Notes: generated by a model not told the origin, from the sequence alone. A stretch of DNA of 64,000 nt from Pseudomonas sivasensis (GCF_013778505.1 NZ_JAAOWU010000009.1:124001-188000); one strand, 5' to 3'. Shown: positions 42,775 to 51,296, counted from the first letter of the stretch. Program-made: numbers and translations.

Positions 42775-43647
42775 ATGAGTGAGCCCACGCCGTACATCTT
42801 CGACGTCACCGCCGCCAACTTCGACCAGGCCGTGATTCAGAACTCCTTCGAAAAACCCGTATTGGTGGATTTCTGGGCCGAGTGGTGCGCGCCCTGCAAG
42901 GCCTTGATGCCGATGTTGGCGCAGATTGCCGAGAGTTATCAGGGCGAGTTGCTGTTGGCGAAGGTCGATTGCGAAGCCGAGCAAGACATCGTTGCGCGCT
43001 TTGGTATTCAAAGCCTGCCGACGGTGGTGCTGTTCAAGGATGGCCAGCCGGTAGACGGGTTCGCCGGAGCCCAGCCGGAGTCGGCTGTGCGAGCGCTGTT
43101 GGCGCCGCATGTGCAGATGCCCGCGCCGAAGGCGGCGGATCCATTGGTACAGGCACAAACGTTGTTTGCCGAAGGGCGCATCAGCGACGCCGAAGCCGTA
43201 CTCGTCGCGCTGCTGGGCGAGGACAACACCAACGCCGCCGCGCTGATTCTGTACGCACGCTGCCTGGCCGAACGCGGTGAGCTGGGTGAAGCCCAAACCG
43301 TGCTCGACGCAGTGAAAAGCGACGACCACAAAGCCGCGCTCGCCGGGGCCAAGGCGCAAATCACTTTCCTGCGCCAAGCCGCCGACCTGCCGGACGCCGC
43401 CGACTTGAAAAGCCGTCTGGCGCAAAACCCGCAGGACGATGAAGCTGCGTATCAGTTGAGCATCCAGCAACTGGCGCGTCAGCAGTACGACGCCGCGCTG
43501 GAAGGCCTCCTCAAGTTGTTTATCCGCAACCGCGGCTACAGCGAAGGCCTGCCGCACAAGACCCTGTTGCAAGTGTTCGAACTGCTGGGCAATGACCACC
43601 CGCTGGTCACCGTGTACCGCCGCAAGTTGTTTGCCGCGCTGTACTAA
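42775..43647 (+). CDS. cnoX: CnoX/YbbN-type thioredoxin-TPR protein with active CxxC
   Basis: The 290-residue product has an N-terminal thioredoxin domain with WCAPCK (Cys38 and Cys41) and a C-terminal region with TPR-like helical repeats (ILYARCLAERGELGEAQTVLDAVKS, LARQQYDAALEGLLKLF). CnoX is a holdase that protects and hands clients to GroEL and DnaK under oxidative stress. E. coli CnoX lacks the CxxC pair, while this one has it, so it may also be redox active. The start at 42775 follows the domain edge. Its stop overlaps that of the convergent gene. Confidence 0.9.
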   Translation: MSEPTPYIFDVTAANFDQAVIQNSFEKPVLVDFWAEWCAPCKALMPMLAQIAESYQGELLLAKVDCEAEQDIVARFGIQSLPTVVLFKDGQPVDGFAGAQPESAVRALLAPHVQMPAPKAADPLVQAQTLFAEGRISDAEAVLVALLGEDNTNAAALILYARCLAERGELGEAQTVLDAVKSDDHKAALAGAKAQITFLRQAADLPDAADLKSRLAQNPQDDEAAYQLSIQQLARQQYDAALEGLLKLFIRNRGYSEGLPHKTLLQVFELLGNDHPLVTVYRRKLFAALY

Positions 43648-43988
43648 TCACCGATCCAACTGTACAGCGGCGTATCCCCGCCGCTGCTCACCTTGACCTT
43701 AGCGCTGTGGCGCAGGCGCACCAACAGTCGCTTGCCCGCCGCAGCATCCCCCGCCAAACCTTCCAATCGATCAAGCAACTCCAGGCCGCTGAGTTGTCCG
43801 GCGTTGCGCAACAAGTCCTGGGCGTTCTGCCACAGGTCATCATTGTGTTTGACCGGCGCTACCGGCGCGGCGGCGCTGGCTGCCGGCGTCGCCTGCAATT
43901 GCGCGCCCAACTTTGCCCAATCGCCGTCGTCCAGTTCCAGGGTTAAGTCCACCGGCAGGTCGCCGATGGTTCCACGAATTCGCAACAT
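43644..43988 (-). CDS. Conserved hypothetical protein (114 aa)
   Basis: I do not recognise the family. The product starts MLRIRGTIGDLPVDLTLELDDGDWAKLGAQL, has an Ala-rich linker (about 33-45), then a helical part (NAQDLLRNAGQLSGLELLDRLEGL) and a C-terminal tail rich in basic residues. It has no signal or membrane segment. The start at 43988 is preferred to an ATG 24 codons upstream, which would run into the Zur-region leader. Its stop codon lies inside the last codons of cnoX (four-base overlap). A PAO1 gene sits at the same place. Confidence 0.72.
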   Translation of the reverse strand: MLRIRGTIGDLPVDLTLELDDGDWAKLGAQLQATPAASAAAPVAPVKHNDDLWQNAQDLLRNAGQLSGLELLDRLEGLAGDAAAGKRLLVRLRHSAKVKVSSGGDTPLYSWIGD

Positions 43989-44074
43989 CGTCCTGACTCC
44001 TGCAGTTTTTCTGACGGGCATGCTCCCATGCGGCTTGCGCAACGCCAAGCAGACGGTCAAACTCTCGGCCTTAT

Positions 44075-44094
44075 TGTTATAAGATCACATAACA
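44075..44094 (+). promoter_or_regulatory. Probable Zur box
   Basis: TGTTATAAGATCACA (44075-44089) differs by one base from the E. coli znu Zur site (TGTTATAATATCACA), and TGTTAT...ATAACA form flanking inverted arms over 44075-44094. It lies 27-46 bases before the first gene of the cluster, where bound Zur would block RNA polymerase. The downstream gene encodes a His-rich periplasmic protein, as expected for zinc starvation genes. Confidence 0.75.
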
Positions 44095-44120
44095 TAACTT
44101 TCATGTTCTGGAGCCCTCTC

Positions 44121-44720
44121 ATGCGCCGTCTGCTGCTCGCTTTGCCGTTTGCCCTGCTGCCACTGGCCATTGCCCATGCGGCTGAGGACCATGATCACGA
44201 CCACGAACACGGCAGCCTCGGCGCGCACGAGCACGGCGTCGGGCGTCTCAACGCCGTACTCGACGGCCAGACCCTGGAGCTTGAGCTGGACAGCCCGGCA
44301 ATGAATCTGGTGGGTTTCGAGCACGTCGCCACCACGGCTGCCGATAAGGCCAAAGTCGCCGCTGCACGCAAACAGCTGGAAAACCCATCGACCCTGTTCA
44401 ACCTGCCCAAGGTCGCCGGTTGCGTGATCAGCTCCCAGGAGCTCAACAGCCCGCTGTTCGGTGACAAGCCGGAAGCCGACCACGACGATGACCACGATCA
44501 CGACGCCAAAGACGGCGCCCACGAACATCATCACGACCACAGCGAAATCCACGCCCACTACCAATTCACCTGCGCCACGCCGACTGCGTTGAGCAATCTG
44601 GACCTGACCCAGGTATTCAAGACCTTCCCCGCCACTCAGAAAATTCAGGTACAACTGATCGGCCCGAGCGGCCAGCAAGGTGTTGATGCCACCGCCACAG
44701 CAGCCACCCTGAAGTTCTGA
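44121..44720 (+). CDS. Histidine-rich periplasmic protein (DUF2796, ZrgA-like)
   Basis: The 199-residue product has a signal peptide (MRRLLLALPFALLPLAIAHA) and two His/Asp-rich stretches: EDHDHDHEHGSLGAHEHG at the start of the mature protein and DHDDDHDHDAKDGAHEHHHDHSEIHAH in the middle. The rest fits DUF2796, the family of the Vibrio zinc-uptake protein ZrgA. It likely binds zinc in the periplasm for the ABC system encoded by the next three genes. ATG 44121 has GGAG seven bases upstream; 44103 is a weaker alternative. It corresponds in order to PA4063 of P. aeruginosa, which responds to zinc limitation. Confidence 0.88.
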   Translation: MRRLLLALPFALLPLAIAHAAEDHDHDHEHGSLGAHEHGVGRLNAVLDGQTLELELDSPAMNLVGFEHVATTAADKAKVAAARKQLENPSTLFNLPKVAGCVISSQELNSPLFGDKPEADHDDDHDHDAKDGAHEHHHDHSEIHAHYQFTCATPTALSNLDLTQVFKTFPATQKIQVQLIGPSGQQGVDATATAATLKF

Positions 44721-44726
44721 GTTCAC

Positions 44727-45437
44727 ATGACCCAAGCACTGATCGAACTGTCTGACCTGGGCTTCAACTGGCCCGGTCACCCACAGTTGCTGGACATCCC
44801 CGCCTTCCGCCTGGAAGCGGGTGAAACCCTGTTTCTCAAGGGCCCGAGCGGCAGCGGAAAAACTACGCTGCTTGGTCTGTTGGGCGGCGTGCAGAAACCC
44901 AGCCGAGGTAGCATTCGCTTGCTCGGCCAGGAGCTGACCGAACTCTCGGCCGGCGCCCGTGATCGTTTCCGCGTCGACCATACGGGCTACGTCTTCCAGC
45001 AGTTCAACCTGCTGCCGTTCCTGTCGGTGCGCGAAAACGTTGAGTTGCCTTGCCACTTTTCCAAACTGCGTGCGCAGCGGGCAAAGCAGCGCCACGGCAG
45101 TGTCGACCAGGCCGCAGCTACATTGCTCGCGCATTTGGGCTTGAAGGATAAAGACCTGCTGGAGCGCCGCGCCGATTCGCTGTCCATCGGCCAGCAACAA
45201 CGGGTGGCTGCCGCACGCGCGCTGATCGGCCAACCGGAATTGGTGATCGCCGACGAACCCACCTCAGCCCTGGACTACGACGCCCGCGAAGCTTTCCTTC
45301 AGTTGCTGTTCGCTGAATGCCGCGACGCCGGCGCCAGTCTGTTGTTTGTCAGCCATGATCAGAGCCTGGCGCCGCTGTTCGACCGCAACCTGTCGCTGGC
45401 CGAACTCAATCGCGCCGCCACGCCCGCAGAGGTTTGA
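44727..45437 (+). CDS. ABC transporter ATP-binding protein (MacB/LolD type)
   Basis: The 236-residue product is a single nucleotide-binding domain with Walker A GPSGSGKTTLLGLL (about 41-54), the Q-loop FQQFNLLPFL, the signature as LSIGQQQR (a variant of LSGGQQQR), Walker B ELVIADEPTSALD, and the switch histidine in FVSHDQ. It belongs with FtsX-like permeases and starts 6 bases after the His-rich gene. A one-base spacer (TGA-G-ATG) leads into the permease. Likely role: energy supply for a zinc-linked process. Confidence 0.92.
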   Translation: MTQALIELSDLGFNWPGHPQLLDIPAFRLEAGETLFLKGPSGSGKTTLLGLLGGVQKPSRGSIRLLGQELTELSAGARDRFRVDHTGYVFQQFNLLPFLSVRENVELPCHFSKLRAQRAKQRHGSVDQAAATLLAHLGLKDKDLLERRADSLSIGQQQRVAAARALIGQPELVIADEPTSALDYDAREAFLQLLFAECRDAGASLLFVSHDQSLAPLFDRNLSLAELNRAATPAEV

Positions 45438-45438
45438 G

Positions 45439-46704
45439 ATGTATTTGTTTCGTCTAGCCATGGCCAGCCTGGCTAACCGTCGCTTTACCGCGATCCTCAC
45501 CGCGTTTGCCATCGCGCTTTCAGTCTGCTTGTTGCTCGCAGTGGAACGGGTTCGCGTTGAGGCGCGCAACAGTTTCGCCAGTACCATCAGCGGCACCGAC
45601 CTGATCGTCGGCGCCCGCTCCGGTTCGGTCAACCTGCTGCTGTATTCGGTATTTCGCATCGGCAACGCCACCAACAACATCCGCTGGGACAGCTACGAGC
45701 ACTTCGCCGCCAGCCCCCAGGTGAAATGGGCGATCCCGATTTCCCTCGGCGACTCCCATCGCGGCTACCGGGTGATGGGTACCAACGAGTCGTACTTCGA
45801 GCATTACCAGTACGGCCGCAAGCAAAACCTCGAACTGGCCAGCGGCCGTGCCTTTGCCACCGACCCGTTCGAAGTGGTGCTCGGTGCCGAGGTCGCTGAT
45901 GCCCTGCACTACAAGCTCGGCGACAAGCTGGTACTGGCCCACGGCGTGGCGGTGGTCAGCCTGGTCAAGCACGATGACAAGCCGTTCACCGTGGTCGGTA
46001 TCCTCAAGCGCACCGGCACGCCGGTGGATCGCACGTTGCACATCAGCCTGGGCGGCATGGAAGCTATCCATATTGACTGGCACAACGGTGTGCCGGCCCA
46101 GGGCAAAGGCCGCATCAGCGCCGATCAGGCTCGCAATATGGACCTGACCCCGCAGGCCATTACCGCCTTCATGCTCGGCCTGAACAACAAGATTTCCACC
46201 TTCGCCCTGCAGCGCGAGATCAATGAATTCCGTGGCGAGCCGATGCTGGCGATCCTGCCCGGCGTGGCGCTGCAAGAGCTGTGGAGCATGATGGGCACCG
46301 CCGAAAAAGCGCTGTTCGTGATCTCGCTGTTTGTGGTGCTGACCGGCTTGATCGGCATGCTCACCGCCATCCTTACCAGCCTCAACGAACGCCGCCGCGA
46401 AATGGCGATCCTGCGTTCGGTGGGGGCACGGCCTTGGCATATCGCAACGTTGCTGATCTTCGAAGCGTTCGCCCTGGCCCTGTCCGGCGTGATCGCAGGC
46501 GTGGGCTTGCTGTATGTGTGCATTGCCGCGTCGCGTGGGTATTTGCAAGCCAATTACGGGCTGGACCTGCCGATGTCCTGGCCGAGCGAATATGAATGGA
46601 CCTTGCTCGCCGGTATCCTGGCTGCTGCGCTGTTGATGGGCAGCGTGCCGGCCTGGCGCGCCTACCGACAATCCTTGGCCGATGGCCTGTCCATACGTTT
46701 ATGA
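45439..46704 (+). CDS. FtsX-like ABC transporter permease
   Basis: The 421-residue product has an N-terminal membrane helix (about 15-35), a large periplasmic MacB-core-like domain (about 40-270) and three C-terminal membrane helices ending in GSVPAWRAYRQSLADGLSIRL, the FtsX layout. Members of this group power mechanical work or lipoprotein and substrate release rather than import. The start at 45439 lies two bases after the ATPase stop; longer upstream readings overlap the ATPase gene. With the DUF3299 protein it parallels PA4065-PA4066. Confidence 0.9.
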   Translation: MYLFRLAMASLANRRFTAILTAFAIALSVCLLLAVERVRVEARNSFASTISGTDLIVGARSGSVNLLLYSVFRIGNATNNIRWDSYEHFAASPQVKWAIPISLGDSHRGYRVMGTNESYFEHYQYGRKQNLELASGRAFATDPFEVVLGAEVADALHYKLGDKLVLAHGVAVVSLVKHDDKPFTVVGILKRTGTPVDRTLHISLGGMEAIHIDWHNGVPAQGKGRISADQARNMDLTPQAITAFMLGLNNKISTFALQREINEFRGEPMLAILPGVALQELWSMMGTAEKALFVISLFVVLTGLIGMLTAILTSLNERRREMAILRSVGARPWHIATLLIFEAFALALSGVIAGVGLLYVCIAASRGYLQANYGLDLPMSWPSEYEWTLLAGILAAALLMGSVPAWRAYRQSLADGLSIRL

Positions 46705-46715
46705 GGAAGGACTCG

Positions 46716-47237
46716 ATGCGTCGTGCCCTGTTTGCACTGTTGTTGCTGGTGGCGGTACCCGCCTGGGCCGATGAGCAGCCCAAGGATTTGTCCTGGCAGG
46801 AGATGATCCCACCGGACGCGCCGCCAGAAGTCCCCAATATGAAACCGCTGCACGACCTGTCGAACATGGCCGACGCCTTGTCCGTCGAAGCCGCGCCGGC
46901 GGCCAAGCAGGACCTGCCCAACGCGCCGGTGGTGCAGAGCCTCAATGGCCAGCACATCCGCCTGCCGGGTTATATCGTGCCGCTGGAAGTCAGCGAAGAA
47001 GGCCGTACCACCGAGTTCCTGCTGGTGCCGTATTTCGGCGCGTGCATCCACGTACCGCCGCCGCCGTCGAACCAGATCGTGCATGTGAAAAGTGAAGTCG
47101 GCGTGAAGCTCGATGAGCTGTACCAGCCGTATTGGATCGAAGGCGCGATGCAGGTCAAGCCGTCTACCAGCGAACTGGCGGACGCCGGTTACCAGATGGA
47201 TGCCGAGAAGATTTACATGTACGAACTGCAGGAATAA
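46716..47237 (+). CDS. DUF3299 periplasmic protein
   Basis: The 173-residue product has a signal peptide (MRRALFALLLLVAVPAWA) and the DUF3299 hallmark FLLVPYFGACIHVPPPPSNQIVHVK (about 110-134), preceded by RLPGYIVPLEVSEEG. The conserved cysteine and histidine (C-I-H) could bind a metal. The function is unknown; it always travels with this ABC pair in pseudomonads. The ATG at 46716 has AGGAAGG upstream; ATG 46701 overlapping the permease stop is possible. It is the last gene of the putative Zur unit. Confidence 0.87.
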   Translation: MRRALFALLLLVAVPAWADEQPKDLSWQEMIPPDAPPEVPNMKPLHDLSNMADALSVEAAPAAKQDLPNAPVVQSLNGQHIRLPGYIVPLEVSEEGRTTEFLLVPYFGACIHVPPPPSNQIVHVKSEVGVKLDELYQPYWIEGAMQVKPSTSELADAGYQMDAEKIYMYELQE

Positions 47238-47254
47238 CGCTGATCGTCCTTTCA

Positions 47255-47295
47255 TTGAGCTGAATCAACAGACCGAACGGAACGATCTTTACCAT
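47255..47295 (+). promoter_or_regulatory. Probable Anr/FNR box and -10 for oprG
   Basis: TTGAGCTGAATCAA (47255-47268) differs by one base from the TTGAT-N4-ATCAA Anr consensus. TACCAT (47290-47295) lies where a -10 is expected if the box is centred at -41.5 from a start near 47303. This is the class II arrangement for anaerobic activation, which agrees with Anr-dependent oprG expression in P. aeruginosa. Confidence 0.7.
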
Positions 47296-47331
47296 TGGAC
47301 GTACAACTTTTAAACGTCCTTTGGAGCTCCC

Positions 47332-48030
47332 ATGAACAAGTCTCTGCTCGGCGCGTCCCTCTTCGCGCTCGCCCTCGTCGCCCCCATTGCCCATGCTCAC
47401 GAAGCGGGCGACATTCTGGTTCGCGCCGGTGCTATCACCGTGAACCCGAAGGCCGACAGCAGCACCGTCAAGGTTGACCAGGGCCCGCTGGCCGGTACCA
47501 ACCTGGGCGGCAAGGCGACCATGAGCAGCGACACCCAACTGGGCCTCAACTTCGCCTACATGCTGACCAACCACGTGGGTATCGAACTGCTGGCCGCCAC
47601 GCCGTTCGAGCATGACGTGAAGATCAAGGGCACCGCCCTCGGCGGCGCCAACGGCAAGCTGGGTACGCTGAAACACCTGCCGCCAACCCTGAGCGTCGTG
47701 TACTACCCGCTGGACAACAAATCCCCGTTCCAACCGTACGTAGGCGCCGGTATCAACTACACCTGGATCTACGACGAACACGTCGGCAGCCGTGCCCAGG
47801 GCGCAGGCTTCAGCAACTTCAAAGCCGAGAACTCATGGGGTTGGGCTGCGCAGATCGGCGCGGACTACATGATCAACGACAAGTGGATGATCAACGCCCA
47901 GGCGCGTTACATCGACATCAGCACCAAGGCTACCGTGGAAAACAACGCCGTGGCGCCGGGCACCCGTGCCAAGGTCAATGTGGACGTGGACCCAATGGTT
48001 TACATGGTGGGTATCGGCTACAAGTTCTAA
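47332..48030 (+). CDS. oprG: OmpW-family outer-membrane protein OprG
   Basis: The 232-residue product has a signal peptide (cleaved after AHA) and an eight-stranded OmpW barrel: mature start HEAGDILVRAGAITVNP, strand SDTQLGLNFAYMLTNHVGIELLAATPF, SVVYYPLDN, and the C-terminal MVYMVGIGYKF with a terminal phenylalanine. OprG forms a narrow hydrophobic channel that helps small amino acids or hydrophobic solutes pass through the outer membrane. The leader has a likely Anr box. The order zinc cluster-oprG is the same in P. aeruginosa. Confidence 0.93.
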   Translation: MNKSLLGASLFALALVAPIAHAHEAGDILVRAGAITVNPKADSSTVKVDQGPLAGTNLGGKATMSSDTQLGLNFAYMLTNHVGIELLAATPFEHDVKIKGTALGGANGKLGTLKHLPPTLSVVYYPLDNKSPFQPYVGAGINYTWIYDEHVGSRAQGAGFSNFKAENSWGWAAQIGADYMINDKWMINAQARYIDISTKATVENNAVAPGTRAKVNVDVDPMVYMVGIGYKF

Positions 48031-48050
48031 GCAAAACTGCATAAACAACT

Positions 48051-48137
48051 GTGGGAGGGGGCTTGCTCCCGATGACGGTGGATCAGTCAACAAACCAGTG
48101 ACTGATACACCGCTATCGGGAGCAAGCCCCCTCCCAC
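48051..48137. repeat. REPIN (inverted REP pair)
   Basis: GTGGGAGGGGGCTTGC and GCAAGCCCCCTCCCAC bound an 87-base inverted pair between the convergent ends of oprG and the RmlD-like gene. The first half closely matches the element at 12822, including GCTCCCGATG. Part of the hairpin may act as a shared transcription stop. Confidence 0.9.
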
Positions 48138-48156
48138 ATTTTGTTGTGCGTTGGGT

Positions 48157-49041
48157 TCAGCTGTGGCGGTAAAACCGATCCAATAGCGCCGGAAGCCCCG
48201 CCCGCCAGGCCCGTGGCTTGATGCCAAAGGTATGCAGGATTTTCTTGCAGGCCAACACCGCGTGCTGCGGCTCGTCCGTCGCATCCGGCCGGGCCGCGTG
48301 GGCTTGGGCGGTGGGCGATTCGATGGCCAACGGATGGAAAGTGCGCGCTTCGGTTAGGATCGCCTGACCCAGCGCCAGCGGCGTAGTCGCCTCCTGGCCG
48401 GCGTAATGGTAAGTGCCCCACAGCGGCGCCGCGCAATCGAGTTGCTTGAGCACCGAAATGATCACCCGCGCCGCATCATCCACCGGCGTCGGGTTGCCAC
48501 GGCGGTCATCCGCCATCAGCAATTCATCCGGTTTCTCGGCCCGGGCCAGGAAGCGCCCGAGGGTGCCATCCACACTGTCATCCAGCAGCCAGCCAAAGCG
48601 CAGCAACACATGCTGCGGGCACGTGGCGCGCACACTCTGTTCGATACGCCACAACGCCTGGCCACGCAGGCCCAGGGGCACCGGCTCGTCCTTTTCGCTA
48701 TAGGCGGTGGCACGAGAGCCATCGAATACGCGGTAGCTGGACGGTTGCAGCAAGGTGATGTTGTGGTGTTGGCACAGTTCGGCCAGGCGCTCGATAGCGA
48801 ACTCCTGCGAAGCCAAACGGGTTTCGCTGACGGCTTCGGCCTGGAACCAGTCGAAGTAGTAGGCGAGATTGATCAAGGCATCGGGACGGGTGTCGTCGAG
48901 CAATTGGGTAAGGCTCGCGGCATCCCAGCCGTCTTGGGGCGGTTTGGGTGCGAGGAAACCGATGTCTTCCTCTGCACCGAGGCGAATCAGCGCCTGCCCG
49001 AGGGCATTCCCGCCGCCCAATAACATAAGGCGCATTCGCAT
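48157..49041 (-). CDS. RmlD-like sugar-nucleotide-binding / NAD(P)-dependent reductase
   Basis: The 294-residue product has an N-terminal Rossmann motif (MRLMLLGGGNALGQALIRLG) and the RmlD-type chain: DALINLAYYFDWFQAEAVSE, LQPSSYRVFDGSRATAYSEKDEPVPLGLRGQALWRIEQ (active-site Y-x3-K replaced by G-x3-W), and HYAGQEATTPLALGQAIL. Loss of the Y-x3-K pair suggests a modified or non-reductive activity. The start is set at 49041 (MRMRL); no clear Shine-Dalgarno is visible, and 49035 is an equal choice. It is not next to other sugar genes. Confidence 0.8.
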   Translation of the reverse strand: MRMRLMLLGGGNALGQALIRLGAEEDIGFLAPKPPQDGWDAASLTQLLDDTRPDALINLAYYFDWFQAEAVSETRLASQEFAIERLAELCQHHNITLLQPSSYRVFDGSRATAYSEKDEPVPLGLRGQALWRIEQSVRATCPQHVLLRFGWLLDDSVDGTLGRFLARAEKPDELLMADDRRGNPTPVDDAARVIISVLKQLDCAAPLWGTYHYAGQEATTPLALGQAILTEARTFHPLAIESPTAQAHAARPDATDEPQHAVLACKKILHTFGIKPRAWRAGLPALLDRFYRHS

Positions 49042-49153
49042 AGATTGAGCAGGCCCGGTCTGTTTGGAACGTTGGCTATGGTCGGCAGGCCCGTGGGCCT
49101 TGCCGCTGGCATTTGCCAGAATCGTTGCATTTTGCGGGTTTGTAGCGCAACCG

Positions 49154-51238
49154 TCACGGATTAAGTGTCTTGACGCCTGGCTCTGCGGGCTCATGCTCCA
49201 ACGCCGCACGCTGGGGAACCATGACCTGCTGTGGATAAGTTTGCGCGAAGTGCACCTCGGGGCAGTTATCCACAAGCTTTTTCAGACGCTGGTTAAACGC
49301 GCGACTTACAGCATATTGCCCACCCGATACCGTGCGGAACTGCGCTGTGAGCACCACACCATTGAGGTCCATCTTGTCGACACCAAACACTTCCAGCGGC
49401 CCTTGCAGGTTGTACTTGAGGAAGACATCGTCGCGGATCGACTGACCGGCTTCACGAATCAACTCCACGGCCTTGTCCACATCGGTGTCGTAGGTGAACT
49501 GCACCGAGAAGAACGCATAGGCAAATTGCCGCGACTGGTTGGTGACCGCCTTGATCTGCCCGAACGGCACCGAATGCACAAAGCCCTTGCCGTCACGCAG
49601 ACGCAGGGTGCGGATAGTCAGGCCCTCGACGGTGCCGGCGTGGCCGGAGTCGAGCACCACCCAGTCGCCGATGGACAGCGTGTCTTCAATGATGATGAAC
49701 AGCCCGGTGATCACATCCTGCACCAGTTGCTGAGAACCAAAACCAATGGCCAGGCCGACCACACCAGCACCCGCCAGCAGCGGCGCGACATTGATGCCAA
49801 GGTTGGCCATGGTGGTGATCGCGCAGATGACCACCAGGATGATCTTCACCGCATTACGCAACAGCGGCAGTATGGTTTTCACCCGCGTGCTCGGCTGGCG
49901 ACTGGAGCGTTTGTTTACCGGCGGTTTCAGCGCTTCCTGGATCGCCGTGTCGAGCACCACCCAGAACAACCATGTCATCAGCAGGATCAGGCCGATGCTG
50001 CTCAAAGAGTCGCTGATTGCCCGCCCTACCGAGTTGCGCTGGGCAAACTCGAACAGGGACACGCCCCAGATCCGCCCAAGGATTTCGATAAAGGCGATCG
50101 CCATGACAATGCGCAGGATCGCGTGCAACAGGCTCAAGAAGCGATCTTTATAGGCGCTGCTGCGCTGGATCGCTACCTGGCTGCGGGACTTGAACAGGTG
50201 TTGCAACACGGTGCTCAAGAACACGGTGCCAATCAGCAGAATCGTGGTGAACAGCGCGCAACGCAGGGCTTTCTGGTTATCGTCACCGGCGCCGATGAGG
50301 TTGATTGCCGAGACCAGCACCATCAATAGAATCGGCCAGTACCAAAGGCCGGAAAACACCCGCAAAGATTGCTGCAACGCCGGATGTTTAAGGCGCTGGG
50401 CCAGTGGCCGATTGCGGATCAGATGGGCGACCGGCCGACGCAAGCGCACCACCAGCACGCCGAAAATCACCGCCGCGAACAGGCCGGTAAATACCGCAAT
50501 ACTGCTGGTGATATTGCCGCCAAGCTGGCGGGCGATTTGCGGGCTGGTCAAGGCATCGCTGAGGGCGGCGAGGAAGCCAATCAGGAACAGCGGCTTGGGG
50601 CAGTAATCGCGAATAATCTGCACCGCCGGCCGCTTGTGGCCGAAATTGAACATGACAATCACGCACAACAGCATCGAGGTGGAAAAGATCCCGCTGCTGG
50701 TGGCATAGGCAAAACACAGTGCCAACGCGCGCCCCACCGAAGTGGGCAGGAAGTGACTGACATAAAGGGTCAGCGGCAGGCAAATCAGCGCCGGGATCGT
50801 GTAGGGCACCACATACCCGAGCACCGCATGCAGGCGTTTGCGCTGTGCGACGAATGACCGTCGGCCCAAGCGCTGCACAATAAAACGCCCCAACAACGTC
50901 AGCACGGTAAATGCGCCGACCCACACACCTGACAGCAGCAGAAAATTCCCGGCCACACTCCACGGCGAACGTTCTGACGTTTGGTCGACCAACCGCCCTA
51001 CTTCATCCGCCGCCCTGTCCGCACGCAGGCGCCAGGCGTCGATCAGGCTCTGATTGAGATCGAGCTTGTCCTGCACGTCGTCGATGCTGGAACTGATGGC
51101 ACCGAGCAGTCCGCCTTCCACCAGCAACTCTGGCTTGGCCGGCGTCTCGGGTTCGGGCGCAACCGCCGCGGCGTGCAGTGCGCCACTGCCGCAAAACAGC
51201 AGCGCACCGAGCAGTAATGCAGTCTTGAGATTCAGCAA
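49154..51238 (-). CDS. Large MscS-type mechanosensitive channel
   Basis: The 694-residue product has a signal-like N-terminus, a periplasmic segment (about 25-95), around ten membrane helices and a C-terminal MscS core. The pore helix and beta domain are clear: VAPLLAGAGVVGLAIGFGSQQLVQDVITGLFIIIEDTLSIGDWVVL (about 505-550). Such channels open on hypo-osmotic shock. The start is a TTG at 51238 with AAGGA ten bases upstream. It lies 58 bases after the VWA-like gene, so it might belong to the same transcript as the OmpA operon. Confidence 0.88.
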   Translation of the reverse strand: MLNLKTALLLGALLFCGSGALHAAAVAPEPETPAKPELLVEGGLLGAISSSIDDVQDKLDLNQSLIDAWRLRADRAADEVGRLVDQTSERSPWSVAGNFLLLSGVWVGAFTVLTLLGRFIVQRLGRRSFVAQRKRLHAVLGYVVPYTIPALICLPLTLYVSHFLPTSVGRALALCFAYATSSGIFSTSMLLCVIVMFNFGHKRPAVQIIRDYCPKPLFLIGFLAALSDALTSPQIARQLGGNITSSIAVFTGLFAAVIFGVLVVRLRRPVAHLIRNRPLAQRLKHPALQQSLRVFSGLWYWPILLMVLVSAINLIGAGDDNQKALRCALFTTILLIGTVFLSTVLQHLFKSRSQVAIQRSSAYKDRFLSLLHAILRIVMAIAFIEILGRIWGVSLFEFAQRNSVGRAISDSLSSIGLILLMTWLFWVVLDTAIQEALKPPVNKRSSRQPSTRVKTILPLLRNAVKIILVVICAITTMANLGINVAPLLAGAGVVGLAIGFGSQQLVQDVITGLFIIIEDTLSIGDWVVLDSGHAGTVEGLTIRTLRLRDGKGFVHSVPFGQIKAVTNQSRQFAYAFFSVQFTYDTDVDKAVELIREAGQSIRDDVFLKYNLQGPLEVFGVDKMDLNGVVLTAQFRTVSGGQYAVSRAFNQRLKKLVDNCPEVHFAQTYPQQVMVPQRAALEHEPAEPGVKTLNP

Positions 51239-51296
51239 AACACCGAGTTCCTTCAGAAGGGTCTGTAAGGAACTGACGGGTTTCAGCAGGGATGGT

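Noticed and set aside
49042..49153. Terminator between the RmlD-like gene and mscS
   Set aside because: GC-rich inverted bases occur (GGCAGGCCCGTGGGCC), but there is no T-run on either strand.
49064..50329. A 421-codon open frame opposite the MscS channel gene
   Set aside because: No family features; the MscS pore helix and beta domain on the minus strand are clear.
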